Both the position numbers and the translations under genes were made by a program. The notes beneath the pieces are model-generated. The model was not told the origin of the DNA and made no database searches. It saw only the letters and a list, made by a program, of their open reading frames with translations. Shown one piece after another: positions 44,028 through 53,879 of a DNA stretch of 64,000 nt. This stretch comes from Bacteroidales bacterium (lineage in GTDB: Bacteria; Bacteroidota; Bacteroidia; Bacteroidales; Muribaculaceae): contig SUXI01000013.1 in NCBI GenBank assembly GCA_015060975.1, forward strand, positions 1 to 64,000, in the 5' to 3' direction. The first letter of the stretch is position 1, and every line of letters begins with the position of its first letter.

Positions 44028-45716
44028 TCATCTTTTTGCCACAATTGCATTTGCCATAACAACCGCTTTGGTAATATGGTCACAAATGTGGTCGTCACCT
44101 ATGAGCTGATCAATATTGGCATTATGCAACACTTTGCGCACACTATCCTTAACGCCCGACAAAACCACATGAATGCCATCGTTTTGAGATGAGCGGATAA
44201 GCAGTTCCAAGTTATGGATTCCGGTTGAATCAATGAATGGTACTTTTCGCATGCGTATTATGCGAACAATCGGCTTCTGAGCCATTGACGAACGCATTAA
44301 CTCATCAAACTTTGTGGCAATACCAAAGAAGAACGGTCCATCGATCTCATATACCTCAACACCCTTTGCCACATCAAGCAATTCGTGATTATTCGATTCG
44401 GTTCCTTCGGCAATATCAAGCTGCTCACTATATACCTTAATTTCGGTATTTTCCATTACACGACGCAAAAACAATACCACTGCAAGCAACAAACCTATTT
44501 CTATTGCAATTGTGAGGTCGAAAATAACAGTGAGGAAAAATGTCACCAACAACACCGAAATATCACTTTTAGGCGATTTGAATATCCCTACAACAGTGCG
44601 CCATCCACTCATATTATATGCAACGACAAGTAACACTGCCGCAAGGCACGCCATAGGCACATAATTAATAAGTGGCATCAAAAATAAAAATATCAACAAC
44701 AATACTACAGTATGAATTATACCTGCAACAGGTGTGCGACCCCCGTTTGTTATATTCGTCATCGTGCGAGCAATTGCACCTGTAACAGGGATTCCGCCAA
44801 AGAATGGCACAGCGACATTTGCCAAACCCTGCCCAATTAATTCTGTATTACTATTGGTACGCGAACCGGTAACACCATCTGCCACTGTCGCCGACAACAA
44901 AGACTCGATTGCACACAATACAGCTATAGTGAATGCCGATGGCATTAATTGATTTATCGTTGCCATAGACAATTCAAATCCATGAGGCTCGGGGATTTCG
45001 CTTGACATTGACCCAAAACGGTCTCCAATAGTCTCAACACTTATCCCCAATAAATCTTTCAAAAAATAAACTGTAATAGTAACAACAATTATGGCAATCA
45101 AGGCTCCCGGAAGCTTCTTTGAAACTTTTGGAGTCAATATAATAATGAACAACGAAAAAAGTCCCACTCCCACTGTCACCCAATCAATCTTATCCAAATT
45201 TTGGAAATACATTCCCCATTTAGGAATAAATTCACTTGGCACATTTGTCAATCCCATACCAAAGAAATCATTAATTTGAGTGGAAAAAATTGTCAACGCA
45301 ATCCCTGCGGTAAATCCCACGACAATAGGATAAGGTATAAACTTAATAACCGTTCCCAAATGAAACAGTCCCATCACAATAAGTATCAACCCGGCAATAA
45401 GTGTTGCAATAGCAAGCCCTTGCAAGCCATACATTGCAATAATATTATACACTATCACAATAAAAGCACCTGTAGGTCCGCCTATTTGCACTGAGTTTCC
45501 GCCAAACGCCGACACCATAAACCCTCCTAAAATTGCAGTAATAAGACCCACCGAAGGTGTTACCCCCGATGCAATCCCAAAAGCGATGGCCAATGGCAAT
45601 GCAACAATACCCACAACAATACCCGCAATGAGGTCGTCTTTAAACTTTGACAACGAATAATGTTTCAACGAAGACAATAGCTTCGGTTGAAAATCAATAG
45701 AACCTGATAATTTCAT
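44028..45716 (-). CDS. SulP-family anion transporter with STAS domain
   Basis: 562 residues from MKLSGSIDFQP (45716); an earlier start at 45782 would include the fabD terminator hairpin. About ten to twelve helices (residues 25-420) with the SulP motif SVQIGGPTGAFIVIVYNI, then a cytoplasmic STAS domain (about 440-555; MRKVPFIDSTGIHNLE). It transports sulfate, bicarbonate or another anion. No metabolic neighbour identifies it. Confidence 0.92.
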   Translation of the reverse strand: MKLSGSIDFQPKLLSSLKHYSLSKFKDDLIAGIVVGIVALPLAIAFGIASGVTPSVGLITAILGGFMVSAFGGNSVQIGGPTGAFIVIVYNIIAMYGLQGLAIATLIAGLILIVMGLFHLGTVIKFIPYPIVVGFTAGIALTIFSTQINDFFGMGLTNVPSEFIPKWGMYFQNLDKIDWVTVGVGLFSLFIIILTPKVSKKLPGALIAIIVVTITVYFLKDLLGISVETIGDRFGSMSSEIPEPHGFELSMATINQLMPSAFTIAVLCAIESLLSATVADGVTGSRTNSNTELIGQGLANVAVPFFGGIPVTGAIARTMTNITNGGRTPVAGIIHTVVLLLIFLFLMPLINYVPMACLAAVLLVVAYNMSGWRTVVGIFKSPKSDISVLLVTFFLTVIFDLTIAIEIGLLLAVVLFLRRVMENTEIKVYSEQLDIAEGTESNNHELLDVAKGVEVYEIDGPFFFGIATKFDELMRSSMAQKPIVRIIRMRKVPFIDSTGIHNLELLIRSSQNDGIHVVLSGVKDSVRKVLHNANIDQLIGDDHICDHITKAVVMANAIVAKR

Positions 45717-45744
45717 AGTCAATATTTTAATATTAATGTAATGC

Positions 45745-45790
45745 AAAAGCAAATGACACATCTCATTATCGTGATGTGTCATTTGCTTTT
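45745..45790 (-). terminator. fabD terminator
   Basis: 18-bp perfect inverted repeat (45745-45762 with 45773-45790), 10-nt loop, 12 nt after the fabD stop. On the minus strand T-rich flanks follow. Confidence 0.85.
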
Positions 45791-45801
45791 ATTGTTTCTG
45801 T

Positions 45802-46680
45802 TTATTGTTTACCTGAAACCGCTACTTCGCGAGAGATTTTAGCAACAAGTCCTTGAAGCACTTTGCCCGGACCGAGTTCCACAAATTCAGTCGCTCCATC
45901 GGCAATCATATTTTGAACCGATTGAGTCCAACGCACAGGAGCCGTCAATTGAGCCACGAGATTGGCTTTGATTTCGGCAGGATTTGTGTGAGGTTTAGCA
46001 TCAACATTTTGATACACCGGACACATCGGCACAGAAAAATTTGTTTTTTCAATAGCTTCGGCTAATTCGGCACGCGCAGGTTCCATACAAGGTGAGTGGA
46101 ATGCTCCCCCTACTTTAAGTTTCAATGCACGTTTAGCTCCGGCCGCAAGAAGTTGTTCGCAAGCTGCATCAATTGCAGGTTCTTCACCCGAAATCACTAA
46201 TTGCCCGGGACAGTTATAATTTGCACACACAACTACGCCATCAATACCGGCACAAATTTCTTCAACTTTTTCATCGGGAAGAGCTAGAACCGCAGCCATT
46301 GTAGAAGGTTTAAGTTCACACGCTTTTTGCATAGCTTGAGCACGAGCCGACACAAGACGAAGACCATCTTCAAAATTCAATGCACCGGCAGCTACAAGAG
46401 CCGAAAATTCACCAAGAGAGTGACCGGCAGTCATTTCCGGTTTAAACTCGTCACCGAGTGTCTTTGCCAAAATCACAGAATGAAGGAATATTGCAGGTTG
46501 AGTAACCTTTGTTTGACGAAGATCTTCGTCTGTGCCTTCAAACATTAAATCTGTAATACGGAAACCTAAAACTTCGTTTGCTTTTTCAAACATTTCACGA
46601 GCTACGGGGTTGTTGTCGTAAAGGTCTTTGCCCATACCAACAAATTGAGCCCCTTGACCTGGAAAAACAAATGCTTTCAT
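45802..46680 (-). CDS. fabD: Malonyl-CoA:ACP transacylase
   Basis: Loads malonyl groups onto acyl carrier protein in fatty acid synthesis. 292 residues: FPGQGAQFVGMG at the N-terminus, catalytic Ser in GHSLGEFSAL, and His in GAFHSPCM. The start at 46680 is chosen because the -7 box TAACTTTG (46723-46716) lies downstream of a longer frame's start at 46749. It stands alone here, without other fab genes. Confidence 0.96.
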   Translation of the reverse strand: MKAFVFPGQGAQFVGMGKDLYDNNPVAREMFEKANEVLGFRITDLMFEGTDEDLRQTKVTQPAIFLHSVILAKTLGDEFKPEMTAGHSLGEFSALVAAGALNFEDGLRLVSARAQAMQKACELKPSTMAAVLALPDEKVEEICAGIDGVVVCANYNCPGQLVISGEEPAIDAACEQLLAAGAKRALKLKVGGAFHSPCMEPARAELAEAIEKTNFSVPMCPVYQNVDAKPHTNPAEIKANLVAQLTAPVRWTQSVQNMIADGATEFVELGPGKVLQGLVAKISREVAVSGKQ

Positions 46681-46715
46681 ACCTATAATTAAATGTCTAT
46701 TTTTAAAAAGGACTG

Positions 46716-46723
46716 CAAAGTTA
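46716..46723 (-). promoter_or_regulatory. fabD -7 box
   Basis: TAACTTTG, 36 nt before the ATG; the -33 is not convincing (TTTG is only 12 nt upstream). Confidence 0.5.
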
Positions 46724-46817
46724 CGCTTTTTTCTCCAAAAAAGTGTCATATTTGATATTATTTCTGTAACTTTACCTCGTATTATTAAAACCTTACAGCA
46801 TTATTCATTAAATAATT

Positions 46818-47042
46818 ATGACAATATTCAATATTATACCATCTTTTTTAGGACTTCCAAGCGGAGCTGAATGGATTATTATCTTAGTTGTAGTTCTACT
46901 TCTTTTTGGAGGTAAAAAAATTCCGGAACTTATGCGCGGATTAGGAAAAGGCGTAAAAAGTTTCAAAGACGGGCTAAACGAAGCGAAAGAAGAAATAAAC
47001 AAATTTGATGAAGCCGAGCCCTACAAAGGCAAGAAAGATTAG
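46818..47042 (+). CDS. tatA: Twin-arginine translocase subunit TatA/E
   Basis: 74 residues: one N-terminal membrane helix (about 18-32), hinge [16 protein letters not shown], amphipathic helix and an acidic tail. Forms the Tat pore that moves folded proteins across the inner membrane. tatC follows 15 nt later; no separate tatB is seen, so this protein may serve both roles. Confidence 0.95.
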   Translation: MTIFNIIPSFLGLPSGAEWIIILVVVLLLFGGKKIPELMRGLGKGVKSFKDGLNEAKEEINKFDEAEPYKGKKD

Positions 47043-47057
47043 CCCACACTTTATTTA

Positions 47058-47855
47058 ATGACCGAAAATCAACAGGAACTGAATTTCTGGGGACATCTTG
47101 ATGTGTTACGAGGTGTTCTCATTCGTATTGTTGTTGTTGTATTGTTATTTGGTATCGCACTTTTTTCTTTCATGCCTTGGATTTTTGATAACGTGATTCT
47201 CGCTCCATGCAACGAAAATTTCCCCTTATACATTTTCTTCAATTATATAACCTCTTTTTTTGACGCAGGAAACAATCTTCCAATCGAGAGTTTCAACGTA
47301 AACTTAATTAACATCAAATTAGCGTCCCAATTTTTCATTCATATATCAACATCATGTTGGATGGCGGTAATTTTTTCGTTCCCATTCATCATATATCAAT
47401 TATGGAGTTTCATCAGCCCCGGATTGTATGAACATGAAAAACGAGGAGTAAAACCGGCGTTTTTATTTGGCAATATAATGTTCTTCCTTGGGGTGGCAGT
47501 AGGCTATTTTCTTGTATTCCCCCTTACTTTGCGTTTTCTAGCCGACTACCAGTTAAGTGAAGCCATTCATAACACTATTTCATTAGAATCCTATATGGAT
47601 AACTTCTTTATTATCACATTCATGATGGGTATTGTGTTTGAATTGCCACTTTTGGCTTGGCTTCTTGGCAAAATGGGCTTTTTATATCGAGAATTTTTCT
47701 CAACATATCGTCGCCATGCTATCGTTGTGCTTCTAATTCTAGCAGCTATGATTACCCCTACCGGCGATCCTTTTACCTTATCGGCTGTATTCTTCCCTAT
47801 ATATGTGTTATGGGAACTAAGTTCCAAATTAGTCCCGGCTAAAGAAATCCAATAA
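47058..47855 (+). CDS. tatC: Twin-arginine translocase subunit TatC
   Basis: 265 residues with six helices, the N-terminal NFWGHLDVLRGVLIR (the E-L-R motif region, here HLDVLR), and FISPGLYEHEKRGVKP in the first cytoplasmic loop. It binds twin-arginine signal peptides. In operon with tatA; converges on the outer-membrane barrel gene with 11 nt between. Confidence 0.95.
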   Translation: MTENQQELNFWGHLDVLRGVLIRIVVVVLLFGIALFSFMPWIFDNVILAPCNENFPLYIFFNYITSFFDAGNNLPIESFNVNLINIKLASQFFIHISTSCWMAVIFSFPFIIYQLWSFISPGLYEHEKRGVKPAFLFGNIMFFLGVAVGYFLVFPLTLRFLADYQLSEAIHNTISLESYMDNFFIITFMMGIVFELPLLAWLLGKMGFLYREFFSTYRRHAIVVLLILAAMITPTGDPFTLSAVFFPIYVLWELSSKLVPAKEIQ

Positions 47856-47866
47856 ATATGCCACTA

Positions 47867-48550
47867 TTATTTTATGCGATAGTGATACCCAAGTGTCACC
47901 ATAATAGATGAGTGACGCGAAGCATCAAAAACATCCTTTTTACTTGATGAGAAAATATTGCCAAGACCAAAATAATAACGCCCCTCTAAAGATATTGAGT
48001 GTTTACGATTTAACTTAAACTCCATGCCGGCTCCGGCTGTTATTCCATAATCAAACTTATTGGCTATATCCATATTCAATTGTTCTGTCATGCGATTTTC
48101 CAATGGAAAGTTCGGAACAGACTGAATGTTATTGTAGTCAAAGTCTGACGATATTGAGCTACCCAGCAAATAACTCACCTCTGGTCCTAAATTTATAAAT
48201 CCTTTAAATCGTTGACTACCAAAAAATATATGAGTCAATAATGGAATCTGCAAATATGTGAGTTTACGACTATATTCAAACTGCTCGCCTTCATCAAACT
48301 TTTCTTTCCAGCCTCTTTGTGCTATATTTATCTCTGCGATAAGTCCTACATGGCGTTCTTCAGCATATCGAAATGTAAAGCCACCGGTCACTCCATTAAT
48401 CATCGACTGTTCGACACTTGGAGAAAAAGACATCGACGACATAGTCGCTCCACCTTTCACGCCTATATGCACATGGGATTTATATAATTTTTGAGCATTA
48501 CCCATCATGGCAGTTACTCCAATCATCAACACAATCAACCAACGCTTCAT
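47867..48550 (-). CDS. Outer-membrane beta-barrel protein (OMP_b-brl_2/PorT-like fold)
   Basis: 227 residues with a signal peptide (to about 20). Pattern HIGVKGGATMSSM ... GLIAEINIAQRGW ... YLQIPLLTHIFF ... FINLGPEVSYLLG is the eight-stranded barrel common in Bacteroidetes. Same strand as the LysM gene (21 nt) and the ABC exporter, which suggests an envelope operon. No role assigned. Confidence 0.85.
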   Translation of the reverse strand: MKRWLIVLMIGVTAMMGNAQKLYKSHVHIGVKGGATMSSMSFSPSVEQSMINGVTGGFTFRYAEERHVGLIAEINIAQRGWKEKFDEGEQFEYSRKLTYLQIPLLTHIFFGSQRFKGFINLGPEVSYLLGSSISSDFDYNNIQSVPNFPLENRMTEQLNMDIANKFDYGITAGAGMEFKLNRKHSISLEGRYYFGLGNIFSSSKKDVFDASRHSSIMVTLGYHYRIK

Positions 48551-48571
48551 TTAATTTTTATTTTTTTGCAA

Positions 48572-50182
48572 TTAATACATCTTTCTATAAACAATGCCAT
48601 CTTGACGATAACGAATAAAGAAGATAGAATTATTTTCAATTCCTGCCGATGGTGTAGCATCGTCAAAGTCAAAACCATATTGCATTCCTTCAGACTTATA
48701 TAATCCCTTTTTCACATCTCCATTTCCTCGTCGAAGAGCGTTTAAAATATAATAACCGCTATCAAATCCCAATACAGCAAGCGCAGGAGGAGTCATCAAA
48801 AACGGAGCCTTGAAAACCGATTTAAACTTTTGCATATAAGCCTTAGCCCATTTTGTATTCACATCAAAGAAAAAGCGAGAATATATCACAGTATTTAAAT
48901 CATGTAATATCTCAAGATTATAACCCTTGTAATTTATCCATTCGGGATAGCCAAAAAGTACGATATTAGCTTTTTTATCTGTTTTAAATTCTTTTAATGC
49001 CTCAACATATTTTTTAAACTCTTTCTCTGCACTCGACATAGGAATAAATATATATTTCTTCTTTGCATCAAGCACCGATGTCAAATCAGCAAGAGTCAAA
49101 TCATGTGTAAAAAGAATTTCTTTTGAGGAAACACCTTTTTCCTTATATTTATGTTTAATATCATTAGCTAGTAACAATCTATTTCGATTAACCGACGAAC
49201 CTATTATTACAGGTATATAATCTTTATATTGTGACACCAATTTATCAACAACCTTGGCATACATTTCATCTCTACCTATGCTAAATTGCAATACGTTATG
49301 AGATTTCAAATGGGTAGTGTCACCGGCATAAAACAAGTTTACCACCCCTGCTCCAGGCTTATCGCTCGCATCTACCAACACATCTACCGATGATGCATCA
49401 CCGGGAGGCGCAATTATCACATCCATATTCTTTAATTTACCGGTGTGAAGCAATGACTTTAACGAATCGGGATTTTGATGCGAATCAAAAACACTTATTT
49501 TTATATTTGCGCCATCATGCCTCAACGAATCGGCAGCCAACAAAAATCCTTTGTAAAAATCAAGATATGTGCGAGTCGTTTGCGACATTTGCGATTCTTT
49601 TTGCAACATAAATGGCAATATTATCGCCACATTATATGTTTCGTCTTTTGCCTCAGACTCAACATCATTGTCAACGACATCAGTATTTGAGTCAGAATTG
49701 GGGACAAGACTGTCAACCTCATTTTTCAACACCAAATCTTTATCCTCATCCGATATCAATGATTTATCCTTTTTGATAATAAGCTTTTCACCGGCTTTAA
49801 TTCCGTTTTGTGCCGAAGGATTAAGCTTAATCAGATCATCTAACGGCATATTATAAGTTTTACTTATTCCATAAACCGTTTCACCTTTTTTCACCTCATG
49901 TATAATTGTGGCATCAGAAACGTCAAAATCTTCAACAGGGAAATACAATGTACTGCCCGCCTTCAATCCATCTGCCAACACCGGGTTATATCGGTGCATA
50001 TCTTCTTGCGACACACCCAATTTGTGCGATAATGAATATATCGTTTCTTTTGGTTTAACTTCATAGTAATAATAATCCTTACCGTCAAATGTCGTTACCG
50101 GAAGGTCATATACTTCAGCCCTAACAATTGCAGATAATATAATCGACAGTAATATCGTCGCAATAAAAACTCTAATTTTCAT
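48572..50182 (-). CDS. LysM-domain protein fused to a periplasmic-binding (type I, LpoA-like) fold
   Basis: 536 residues from MKIRVFIATI; a longer frame from 50317 would overlap the ABC gene. Signal peptide (to about 22), LysM at about 40-82 and 93-137 (KKGETVYGISKTYNMPLDDLIKLNP), acidic linker, then a type I periplasmic-binding domain (about 180-520; AIILPFML ... GFLLAADSLRHDGANIKISVFDSH ... DVIIAPPG). No transporter partner is adjacent. LysM binds peptidoglycan, and LpoA, a PBP activator, uses a related binding-protein fold, so a cell-wall role is inferred. Confidence 0.85.
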   Translation of the reverse strand: MKIRVFIATILLSIILSAIVRAEVYDLPVTTFDGKDYYYYEVKPKETIYSLSHKLGVSQEDMHRYNPVLADGLKAGSTLYFPVEDFDVSDATIIHEVKKGETVYGISKTYNMPLDDLIKLNPSAQNGIKAGEKLIIKKDKSLISDEDKDLVLKNEVDSLVPNSDSNTDVVDNDVESEAKDETYNVAIILPFMLQKESQMSQTTRTYLDFYKGFLLAADSLRHDGANIKISVFDSHQNPDSLKSLLHTGKLKNMDVIIAPPGDASSVDVLVDASDKPGAGVVNLFYAGDTTHLKSHNVLQFSIGRDEMYAKVVDKLVSQYKDYIPVIIGSSVNRNRLLLANDIKHKYKEKGVSSKEILFTHDLTLADLTSVLDAKKKYIFIPMSSAEKEFKKYVEALKEFKTDKKANIVLFGYPEWINYKGYNLEILHDLNTVIYSRFFFDVNTKWAKAYMQKFKSVFKAPFLMTPPALAVLGFDSGYYILNALRRGNGDVKKGLYKSEGMQYGFDFDDATPSAGIENNSIFFIRYRQDGIVYRKMY

Positions 50183-50240
50183 ATTGATAAATCTATTAAT
50201 TACAATCCAACAAATATGAGACAATAACAAGTCTCTGTTA

Positions 50241-52067
50241 TTAGAATTTTTGCATATCAACAAGGCGTTTATAATGGCGGTTGAGAGCGAGCAACTCATC
50301 ATGTGTACCACTTTCAACTATGCGACCTTCGTGCATAACGCATATCATATCGGCGTTCTTGATTGTTGATAATCGGTGAGCGATAACGAGGGTTGTACGA
50401 TCTTTCATTAATCGGTCAAGTGCTTCTTGCACTAATTTTTCGCTTTCAGAGTCGAGAGCCGAGGTCGCTTCATCAAGAATCAAAATAGGTGGATTTTTGA
50501 GGATGGCGCGAGCAATAGAAAGTCGTTGACGTTGTCCTCCCGATAGTTTGCAGCCACGGTCGCCAATATTGGTTTCATATCCGTTTTCTGATTCCATGAT
50601 AAAGTCGTGGGCATTTGCAATTCGTGCAGCCTCTTCAACTTGCTGCATTGTGGCATCTTTCACACCAAAGGTAATATTACCGTAGAATGAATCGTTAAAC
50701 AAAATCGCTTCTTGATTCACATTTCCCATTACCGCACGCAAGTCATATACTTTGAGGTCTTTTATATTCACCCCATCGACAAATATGCCACCGCTATCGA
50801 CATCGTAGAAACGAGGCAGAAGGTCGGCCATTGTTGATTTTCCCGATCCCGACTGTCCTACTAAAGCCACAGTTTTACCGGCAGGAATGCGTAAATCAAC
50901 ATTATGAATAACCGTATTATTTCCATAACTAAATGTTACATTCCTATATTCTATATCACCCTTTAGTTCTTTAATTGACACCGGTTTTATAGGATCTTTA
51001 ATTGGATTATCACTGCTAAGAATTTTATCAACACGCTCCATCGACGCCAATCCTTTTTGTATTGAGTACATCGCCTTTGACAAATCTTTTGCAGGGTTTA
51101 TAATACTATAAAAAATAACCATATAATAAATAAATCCTGCCGCATTTATATCGGAATACCCTCCCAATATTAATGTACCGCCAAACCACAACACAATAGC
51201 GATTGCGGTTGTTCCAAGCAGCTCACTCATAGGGTGTGCCAAAGACTGACGACGCGCTACATTATTTGATATGCGATAAAATCGTTGAGTGCCATCATGA
51301 AAACGTTTCTTGACTTTATTTTCAGCATTAAAAGCCTTTATAATACGCAATCCACTAAGCGTTTCCTCTATAAATGACATAATTAGTCCCATTTGTTCTT
51401 GACCCTCAAGCGATTTGCGCTTAAGACGTTTACCTACTCTACCCATAACCACCCCGGCAATAGGGAGCAATACCAACACAAAAACTGTCAATTGCCAAGA
51501 CACGGTAATCATCATAATCAAACACACTATTATCATCACCGGATTTTTAAACATCATATCAAGCGACGCCATAATAGAGCTTTCGATTTCAGCGACATCA
51601 CCACTCATTCGAGCAATAACATCTCCTTTTCGTTCCGATGTAAAAAACGCGATAGGCAATGTAACAATTTTATCATATACACAGTTGCGAATATCTCTCA
51701 CAATACCCGAACGCATGGGAACAATAAAATAAGAGCTAAGATAAGTGGCTCCTGTCTTAAACAATGTCATTATCACCAACAGAACAGCAAGCATAGCCAA
51801 TGTTGCCGAGGCACCATATTGCGCCAAAACCTCTTGCGTATAATAATAAAAATTATTTATAACCACATCCTTAACATCTCCACTGCCCCACGGCATAAAG
51901 CTATATGTTGCCTGTTTAATTTCAAACAGCATCTCCAAAATCGGGACGATGATTGCAAACGAGAACAATGTCAAAAACGCAGCCAAAATATTAAACAGAA
52001 TATTCAGCGCGAGATATCTTTTGTAAGGGGACACAAACCTCCTTATAATTTTAAAAAATTCTTTCAT
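50241..52067 (-). CDS. ABC exporter (MsbA/LmrA-type half transporter)
   Basis: 608 residues: six membrane helices (about 15-320) then the nucleotide-binding domain with Walker A GQSGSGKST (about 400), signature LSGGQRQRLSIARAIL, Walker B ILILDEATSALDSES and switch VIAHRLSTIKNAD. It may flip lipid A-type lipids or export drugs or peptides; substrate unresolved. It heads the run ABC-LysM-OMP. Confidence 0.93.
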   Translation of the reverse strand: MKEFFKIIRRFVSPYKRYLALNILFNILAAFLTLFSFAIIVPILEMLFEIKQATYSFMPWGSGDVKDVVINNFYYYTQEVLAQYGASATLAMLAVLLVIMTLFKTGATYLSSYFIVPMRSGIVRDIRNCVYDKIVTLPIAFFTSERKGDVIARMSGDVAEIESSIMASLDMMFKNPVMIIVCLIMMITVSWQLTVFVLVLLPIAGVVMGRVGKRLKRKSLEGQEQMGLIMSFIEETLSGLRIIKAFNAENKVKKRFHDGTQRFYRISNNVARRQSLAHPMSELLGTTAIAIVLWFGGTLILGGYSDINAAGFIYYMVIFYSIINPAKDLSKAMYSIQKGLASMERVDKILSSDNPIKDPIKPVSIKELKGDIEYRNVTFSYGNNTVIHNVDLRIPAGKTVALVGQSGSGKSTMADLLPRFYDVDSGGIFVDGVNIKDLKVYDLRAVMGNVNQEAILFNDSFYGNITFGVKDATMQQVEEAARIANAHDFIMESENGYETNIGDRGCKLSGGQRQRLSIARAILKNPPILILDEATSALDSESEKLVQEALDRLMKDRTTLVIAHRLSTIKNADMICVMHEGRIVESGTHDELLALNRHYKRLVDMQKF

Positions 52068-52231
52068 ACCACAAAGTTACAGATAATTCTTGGATTCCAA
52101 GCATCTATATACATAATTATATTGCCTGTTGTATTTAAAACGCCCAATCGTCTGCGCTCAAAAATACTCATTTTCCAAACAATCATCATGGCTTTTTATT
52201 GTTATTTTTTTAGTATAACCAAATTTATTAT

Positions 52232-52239
52232 TAAATTTG
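52232..52239 (+). promoter_or_regulatory. -7 box of mdh
   Basis: TAAATTTG, 72 nt before the mdh ATG, in the divergent region between the ABC exporter and mdh. No precise -33 element. Confidence 0.45.
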
Positions 52240-52310
52240 CATTGTTATATTATCCAAATATGGATTATTGAAAAATTAATTATATAAATCGATTTATAAA
52301 TAATAGTATT

Positions 52311-53237
52311 ATGTCAAAAGTTACAGTTGTAGGCGCCGGTAATGTGGGCGCAACATGTGCAAATGTATTGGTAACAACAGGTGTTGCCGACGAAGTTGTA
52401 TTGATCGACATCAAAGAAGGTCTTTCAGAAGGTAAAGCAATGGATATCATGCAAACTGCTAATATCCTTAACATCAACACTCGTCTCACTGGTGTTACTA
52501 ACGATTATGAAAAAACAGCAGGTAGCGATGTAGTAGTTATCACTTCAGGTATTCCTCGCAAACCAGGTATGACTCGCGAAGAACTTATCGGTGTTAACGC
52601 TGGTATCGTAAAATCTGTTACTGATAGCGTTTTGAAATATTCTCCTAATGCAGTTATCGTGTGTGTATCTAACCCAATGGATACAATGACTTATCTTATC
52701 CACAAAACAAGCGGTCTTCCTAAAAACCGCATCATCGGTATGGGTGGAGCACTCGACAGCGCACGTTTCAAATTTTATTTGAGCCAAGCACTTAACGCTA
52801 ATCCTAACGAAATCGAAGGTATAGTAATCGGTGGTCACGGTGATACTACAATGATTCCTTTGACTCGTTATGCTGCATATCGTGGTATTCCTGCTTCAAC
52901 ACTTCTCGAAGCAGATACTCTTGCAAAAGTTGCTGCTGATACTATGGTTGGTGGTGCTACTTTGACCGGTCTTCTTGGAACATCGGCTTGGTATGCTCCA
53001 GGTGCTGCTGCTGCACAAGTGGCTGCTGCTGTAATCCACGACCAAAAGAAACTTATCCCTTGTAGCGCATTGCTCGAAGGCGAATATGGCGAAAGCGACA
53101 TCTGCATCGGTGTTCCTTGTATCCTCGGTAAAGGTGGTATCGAAAAAATCGTTGAATTTGACCTTAACGACGAAGAAAAAGCACTCTTCAAGAAAAGTGC
53201 CGACGCTGTGCGCAACACTAATGCTGCACTCGCTTAA
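52311..53237 (+). CDS. mdh: Malate dehydrogenase
   Basis: 308 residues of the LDH-like MDH type. NAD motif GAGNVG (8-13), substrate Arg83 and Arg89, Asp-His pair with catalytic His176 (IGGHGDTT). It interconverts malate and oxaloacetate. Codons are strongly biased towards a small set, as expected for high expression. A terminator follows. Confidence 0.96.
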   Translation: MSKVTVVGAGNVGATCANVLVTTGVADEVVLIDIKEGLSEGKAMDIMQTANILNINTRLTGVTNDYEKTAGSDVVVITSGIPRKPGMTREELIGVNAGIVKSVTDSVLKYSPNAVIVCVSNPMDTMTYLIHKTSGLPKNRIIGMGGALDSARFKFYLSQALNANPNEIEGIVIGGHGDTTMIPLTRYAAYRGIPASTLLEADTLAKVAADTMVGGATLTGLLGTSAWYAPGAAAAQVAAAVIHDQKKLIPCSALLEGEYGESDICIGVPCILGKGGIEKIVEFDLNDEEKALFKKSADAVRNTNAALA

Positions 53238-53274
53238 TAAATTAGCAAGTTAGGGCTTTGAGCCTATAATAATA

Positions 53275-53328
53275 AGCAAAGATTGGAGCATACACGTTGC
53301 GATTTATCGATGTGTGTGCTCCTTTGTT
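53275..53328 (+). terminator. Terminator after mdh
   Basis: 11-bp stem with one G-U pair (53285-53295 with 53312-53322) and a 16-nt loop, followed by TTTG. It lies 48 nt past the stop. Confidence 0.6.
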
Positions 53329-53346
53329 ATATAAAAAGTTTTAACT

Positions 53347-53856
53347 ATGAAAGAGATTAATCCTATTGAAATCAACGACAATTTCATTAAGTTGATTGCG
53401 ACTGACTGGATGCTCGTTACATCAGGCACTTCCGACAACTTCAACATGATGACTGCAAGCTGGGGAGGTATTGGTGAATTGTGGGGAAAACATGTAGCGA
53501 CCATTTATGTGAGACCCGAGCGATATACCGACACATTCATTAGTGATACACACCGATTCACTCTTTCGTTTTTCGACAACGATAAGAAAAAAATACTTGG
53601 CATAATGGGAAAAGAAAGCGGTCGCAATTTTGACAAAATGCATTTTGAAGGATTAACTGCAAAAACATTACCCACAGGTCAAATTACATTTGAAGAAGCC
53701 CGATTAGTTTTTGACTGCAAAGTCCTTTATACCGACACGTTAAGCCCCGAAAAATTTCTCGATAAAGAATCATTGGCAAAATGGTATAATGAAGCTCCCG
53801 GTGGGTCACTACACAATGTATATATTGCCGAAATCGTTAAAACATGGATAAAATAA
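53347..53856 (+). CDS. Flavin reductase-like FMN-binding protein
   Basis: 169 residues with the split-barrel pattern MLVTSGTSDNFNMMTASWGGIG and YVRPERYTDTFI. Related in fold to the reductase at 39.8 kb but not a close copy. It probably binds FMN; no partner enzyme is adjacent except a thioredoxin lipoprotein 23 nt downstream, with which it may be co-transcribed. Confidence 0.87.
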   Translation: MKEINPIEINDNFIKLIATDWMLVTSGTSDNFNMMTASWGGIGELWGKHVATIYVRPERYTDTFISDTHRFTLSFFDNDKKKILGIMGKESGRNFDKMHFEGLTAKTLPTGQITFEEARLVFDCKVLYTDTLSPEKFLDKESLAKWYNEAPGGSLHNVYIAEIVKTWIK

Positions 53857-53879
53857 CTCGTAACTAATAATTTGAAGAT

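Noticed and set aside
51393-52271. 292-codon frame antisense to the ABC exporter
   Set aside because: The product is His/Lys/Ile-rich low complexity and lies fully opposite a clear ABC transporter gene; it is a shadow frame.
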